Shown here in pieces: positions 6,217 through 7,860 of a stretch of DNA of 7,860 nt. Each line of letters begins with the position of its first letter. Positions within the stretch are counted from its first letter, which is position 1. The position numbers and the translations under genes were made by a program. Source of the DNA: Tannerella sp. (lineage in GTDB: Bacteria; Bacteroidota; Bacteroidia; Bacteroidales; Tannerellaceae); the NCBI GenBank assembly GCA_031288935.1, contig JAITQL010000192.1, positions 1 to 7,860 of the forward strand, given 5' to 3'. The notes under the pieces were generated by a model. The model was not told where the DNA came from. It searched no databases and saw nothing but the letters and a program-made list of their open reading frames with translations.

Positions 6217-7551
6217 TTACAGTGCGAACGCCTTGCGGTATTCGTAGCCGTAGAGCCGGTGCGCGGCAGCTTCCGCGTCGTCGCCGAAACTCAGCGTGGC
6301 CGGATCCCACTTCACCGGGCGGCGCAGCTCCGTAGCGATATTGGCAATGCAGCACAGTGTATTGGTACTGCAACCCACTTCCACGGGCGCAACGGGATTC
6401 TTGCGCGAACGCACGGCGTCGAGGAAGTTCTGCATGTGCGGCGAACTGACTTCGTACTGTCCGGCGGCGATCTTCTCTTCCTCCCTGGCGAGCAGCGACG
6501 GGTCGGAACATTCGATATAGCCTCTGCCTACCTTCAGCCAGCCGTTCGTGCCGTTGAAACGGATGCCGTTTCCGCCCTTCTCCGTATAATTCTGTTCCGT
6601 CATCACGATCCCGTTTTGATACTTCATCGTAAGGTATTCGGCGCCGTCGTATCCCTTGGGAATAAACTCGCAGGGGCCGGAGCCGTCCATGCCGATGGCG
6701 GCCTGGGCAATGTCGAACATGTGCGCCCCCCAGTCGGCCGTAAACCCGTTGCCCGTTTCGCGGAACCAGCGCCATGCGCCCCACAGCTTCTCGTTCTGTT
6801 CGGGATTCAGCGAAATCGGCGGGCAAAGATCGGGATGATAGTGCACGTTCGGATTGTTCAGCGGGCCGAGCCACTGGTTCCAGTTCAGGGTAGCCGGTAT
6901 CGGCTCTTCGGGCAAATCCAGCGGCCTCGGAGGATCGCCCACCCTGGCGTAGACCGTCTCGACGTGCCCGATGCTTCCGCCGCGCACCAGGGCGATGGCC
7001 TGCTGAAACTCCTTGCCGGAACGCTGCTGGCTGCCGATTTGCAGGATGCAGCGGTTCGCACGCACGGCCTTCACCATTTCCAGCCCTTCGGTAACGGTAT
7101 AAGCCAGCGGTTTCTGCACGTACACGTCCTTCTTCGCCCGGCAGGCCTGGATCGTCACCATTGCGTGCCAGTGATCCGGCGTGGCGATGGAGACGGCGTC
7201 AATGTCCTTGCGGTCGAGCAGGTCTTCATAAAACTCGTACACGTCGCACCGCGGCGCCACGTTCTGTTTTTTCTGCCACGCCTCGACGCGCCTTTTGAAA
7301 CGTTCGCGCTTGAGCGATTCCACATCGCAGCCCGCCACGACCTGTACGCCGGGACAGGACGAGAAGCTGTTGAAATCGGAACAACCCTGTTGTCCCAGTC
7401 CGATAAACCCTAACACAATCCGGTCGCTGGGCGCCACGCGAAGGCCATTACCCCTCGCCCAGCCCGGCAAAACGGTCAATCCTGCCAGTCCGAGGGCGGA
7501 ATAGCCCAGAAACTGGCGTCTGTTCAATTGATTTGATTTTTTACTTTCCAT
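6217..7551 (-). CDS. Tat-exported Gfo/Idh/MocA-family oxidoreductase
   Basis: This is an NAD(P)-dependent dehydrogenase of the Gfo/Idh/MocA superfamily, which usually acts on sugars, inositols or related polyols; the substrate cannot be read from sequence. The 444 residues begin with a twin-arginine signal (NRRQFLGYSALGLAGL, R11-R12 before a hydrophobic core ending near residue 30), so export is likely. The Rossmann fold has GLGQQG at 51-56 and an acidic D76 after the second strand. ATPDHWHA (123-130) and QKP (146-148, K147) are the usual substrate/cofactor motifs; QKP replaces the commoner EKP. The C-terminal domain has a WNQWLGP segment and DWGAHMFD at 273-280, where H277 and D280 are the expected active-site residues. 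The ATG at 7551-7549 gives the whole Tat signal. The gene stands alone between repeat regions and shows no sign of decay. Bacteroidota often carry many paralogues, so no gene symbol is justified. Confidence 0.92.
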   Translation of the reverse strand: MESKKSNQLNRRQFLGYSALGLAGLTVLPGWARGNGLRVAPSDRIVLGFIGLGQQGCSDFNSFSSCPGVQVVAGCDVESLKRERFKRRVEAWQKKQNVAPRCDVYEFYEDLLDRKDIDAVSIATPDHWHAMVTIQACRAKKDVYVQKPLAYTVTEGLEMVKAVRANRCILQIGSQQRSGKEFQQAIALVRGGSIGHVETVYARVGDPPRPLDLPEEPIPATLNWNQWLGPLNNPNVHYHPDLCPPISLNPEQNEKLWGAWRWFRETGNGFTADWGAHMFDIAQAAIGMDGSGPCEFIPKGYDGAEYLTMKYQNGIVMTEQNYTEKGGNGIRFNGTNGWLKVGRGYIECSDPSLLAREEEKIAAGQYEVSSPHMQNFLDAVRSRKNPVAPVEVGCSTNTLCCIANIATELRRPVKWDPATLSFGDDAEAAAHRLYGYEYRKAFAL

Positions 7552-7567
7552 GCTGTTTTTTTAATTT

Positions 7568-7575
7568 GAAACATA
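7568..7575 (-). promoter_or_regulatory. Weak candidate -7 box for the oxidoreductase gene
   Basis: Read on the minus strand this is TATGTTTC, seven of eight matches to TAnnTTTG. It lies only 16 bp before the ATG, so the leader would be very short. There is no TTTG at a suitable -33 distance. The placement is tentative. Confidence 0.22.
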
Positions 7576-7651
7576 CTGAATACAAAAATGCAGATTCGGG
7601 AGCCGGCATTCCCCTTCTCCCTCCAACTGCGCGCCAAAGTTATGCAAAAAA

Positions 7652-7682
7652 ATCAAAGATTCAAAGATTCAAAAATTCAAGG
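7652..7682 (+). repeat. ATTCAAAG array, copy 3
   Basis: Four units (ATCAAAG, ATTCAAAG, ATTCAAAA, ATTCAAGG) lie about 100 bp upstream of the oxidoreductase start, in the same orientation as the other two arrays. The shared 18-mer is at 7663-7680. This copy lacks the TTCCCGC and GCAGATTACGC tail of copies 1 and 2 and runs instead into another repeat. Confidence 0.85.
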
Positions 7683-7701
7683 ATACTGCGAGAGACACCG
7701 T

Positions 7702-7768
7702 CGTCATTGCGAGGCACGAAGCAGCCCGGGGGATACCGCTGGATTGCTTCACTGCGTTCGCAGGGACG
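7702..7768. repeat. Imperfect inverted repeat of the 'RSEAI/PRND' dispersed type
   Basis: The left arm (7702-7726, starting CGTCATTGCGAGGCACGAAG) pairs imperfectly with the right arm (7741-7768, GGATTGCTTC...GGGACG). The best-paired blocks are CGTC/GACG, TGCGA/TCGCA and GAAGCA/TGCTTC. Translated on the minus strand the element gives ERSEAIQ and FVPRNDD, the peptide signature I associate with a palindromic repeat scattered in many bacterial genomes and often mis-annotated as small genes. The family assignment is from memory; the inverted repeat itself is visible. Confidence 0.65.
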
Positions 7769-7819
7769 GAGTGCGGCGTTTCTTTCGGGATAGCTGTTAC
7801 CGCATGGCAAAACCCCGTT

Positions 7820-7850
7820 TGGCGCAAACGCCATGAAGGGCAACGCCCTT
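7820..7850. repeat. Two adjacent short hairpins
   Basis: TGGCG (7820-7824) pairs with CGCCA (7829-7833) around CAAA. Directly after it, AAGGGC (7836-7841) pairs with GCCCTT (7845-7850) around AAC. Both are perfect stems. No T-run follows before the window ends. They may be the outer part of the same dispersed element as the 7702-7768 inverted repeat, or a stop signal for a gene beyond the edge. Confidence 0.5.
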
Positions 7851-7860
7851 TAAGCAATAG

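Larger units (their letters stand above)
7552..7860. other. Gene-free region at the right edge
   Basis: Upstream of the oxidoreductase gene there are 309 bp without a credible gene. They contain a weak promoter box near the start, an ATTCAAAG array (7652-7682), an imperfect inverted repeat (7702-7768) and two tandem hairpins (7820-7850). Short open frames on both strands (about 60-86 codons) run through these repeats and are not supported as genes. Confidence 0.7.

Noticed and set aside
5774..6874. Minus-strand open frame of 366 codons out of frame with the oxidoreductase
   Set aside because: It overlaps the true gene in another frame and continues through the tandem repeat. It has no start context or domain.
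5818..7413. Plus-strand open frame of 531 codons across the tandem repeat and antisense to the oxidoreductase
   Set aside because: Most of it opposes a confident coding sequence and the rest is repeat DNA that is open in several frames. The composition is Arg/Pro/Ala-rich, typical of GC-rich shadow frames.
7661..7857. Small proteins of about 60 codons on the minus strand at the right edge
   Set aside because: They are translations of the palindromic dispersed repeat (RSEAI, PRND peptides) and hairpins in two frames, a common source of false gene calls.

Overview
The window looks like chromosome from a Bacteroidota bacterium, probably of the order Bacteroidales. Three things point there. The genes lack convincing Shine-Dalgarno sequences. 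Several intergenic regions carry a TAnnTTTG(C) box, the -7 promoter element of this phylum, with the clearest at 5018-5026. The gene products (a short RecQ directly after RecJ, a Tat-exported Gfo/Idh/MocA oxidoreductase, and a membrane-anchored protein of unknown function) also fit. This assignment is inferred from pattern; no database search was possible.

Layout. On the minus strand, positions 967 to 40 hold queD and queE, two overlapping genes for consecutive steps of 7-deazaguanine (queuosine precursor) synthesis. A divergent intergenic region (968-1236) separates them from recJ (1237-2964) and recQ (2976-4880) on the plus strand. These two are 11 bp apart and probably form one DNA-repair operon: a 3'-5' helicase and a 5'-3' single-strand exonuclease that act together in RecF-type recombination and at stalled forks. 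After a repeat-bearing spacer with its own promoter comes a 238-residue membrane-anchored protein of unknown function (5054-5770). A 446-bp gene-free, GC-rich stretch follows, mostly a degenerate 41-42 bp tandem repeat. A lone Tat-signal Gfo/Idh/MocA oxidoreductase lies on the minus strand (7551-6217). The window ends in about 300 bp of repeat-derived sequence.

The genes themselves are ordinary. The unusual material is repeat DNA. (1) Three copies of a short AT-rich array built on ATTCAAAG lie at 4883-4932, 5706-5733 and 7652-7682. The first two share a further GC-rich tail. The second is read through as the last 20 or so codons of the unknown gene. (2) About six copies of a 41-42 bp unit (5869-6130) each contain two potential small hairpins. 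(3) An imperfect inverted repeat at 7702-7768 resembles the widespread dispersed element whose translations give 'RSEAI...PRND' peptides, and two tandem hairpins follow at the right edge. I see no CRISPR array, tRNA, rRNA, transposase or phage gene, and no convincing new multi-gene system. The best candidates for follow-up are the tandem repeat, the repeat-encoded protein tail, and the rearranged C-terminal half of RecQ.
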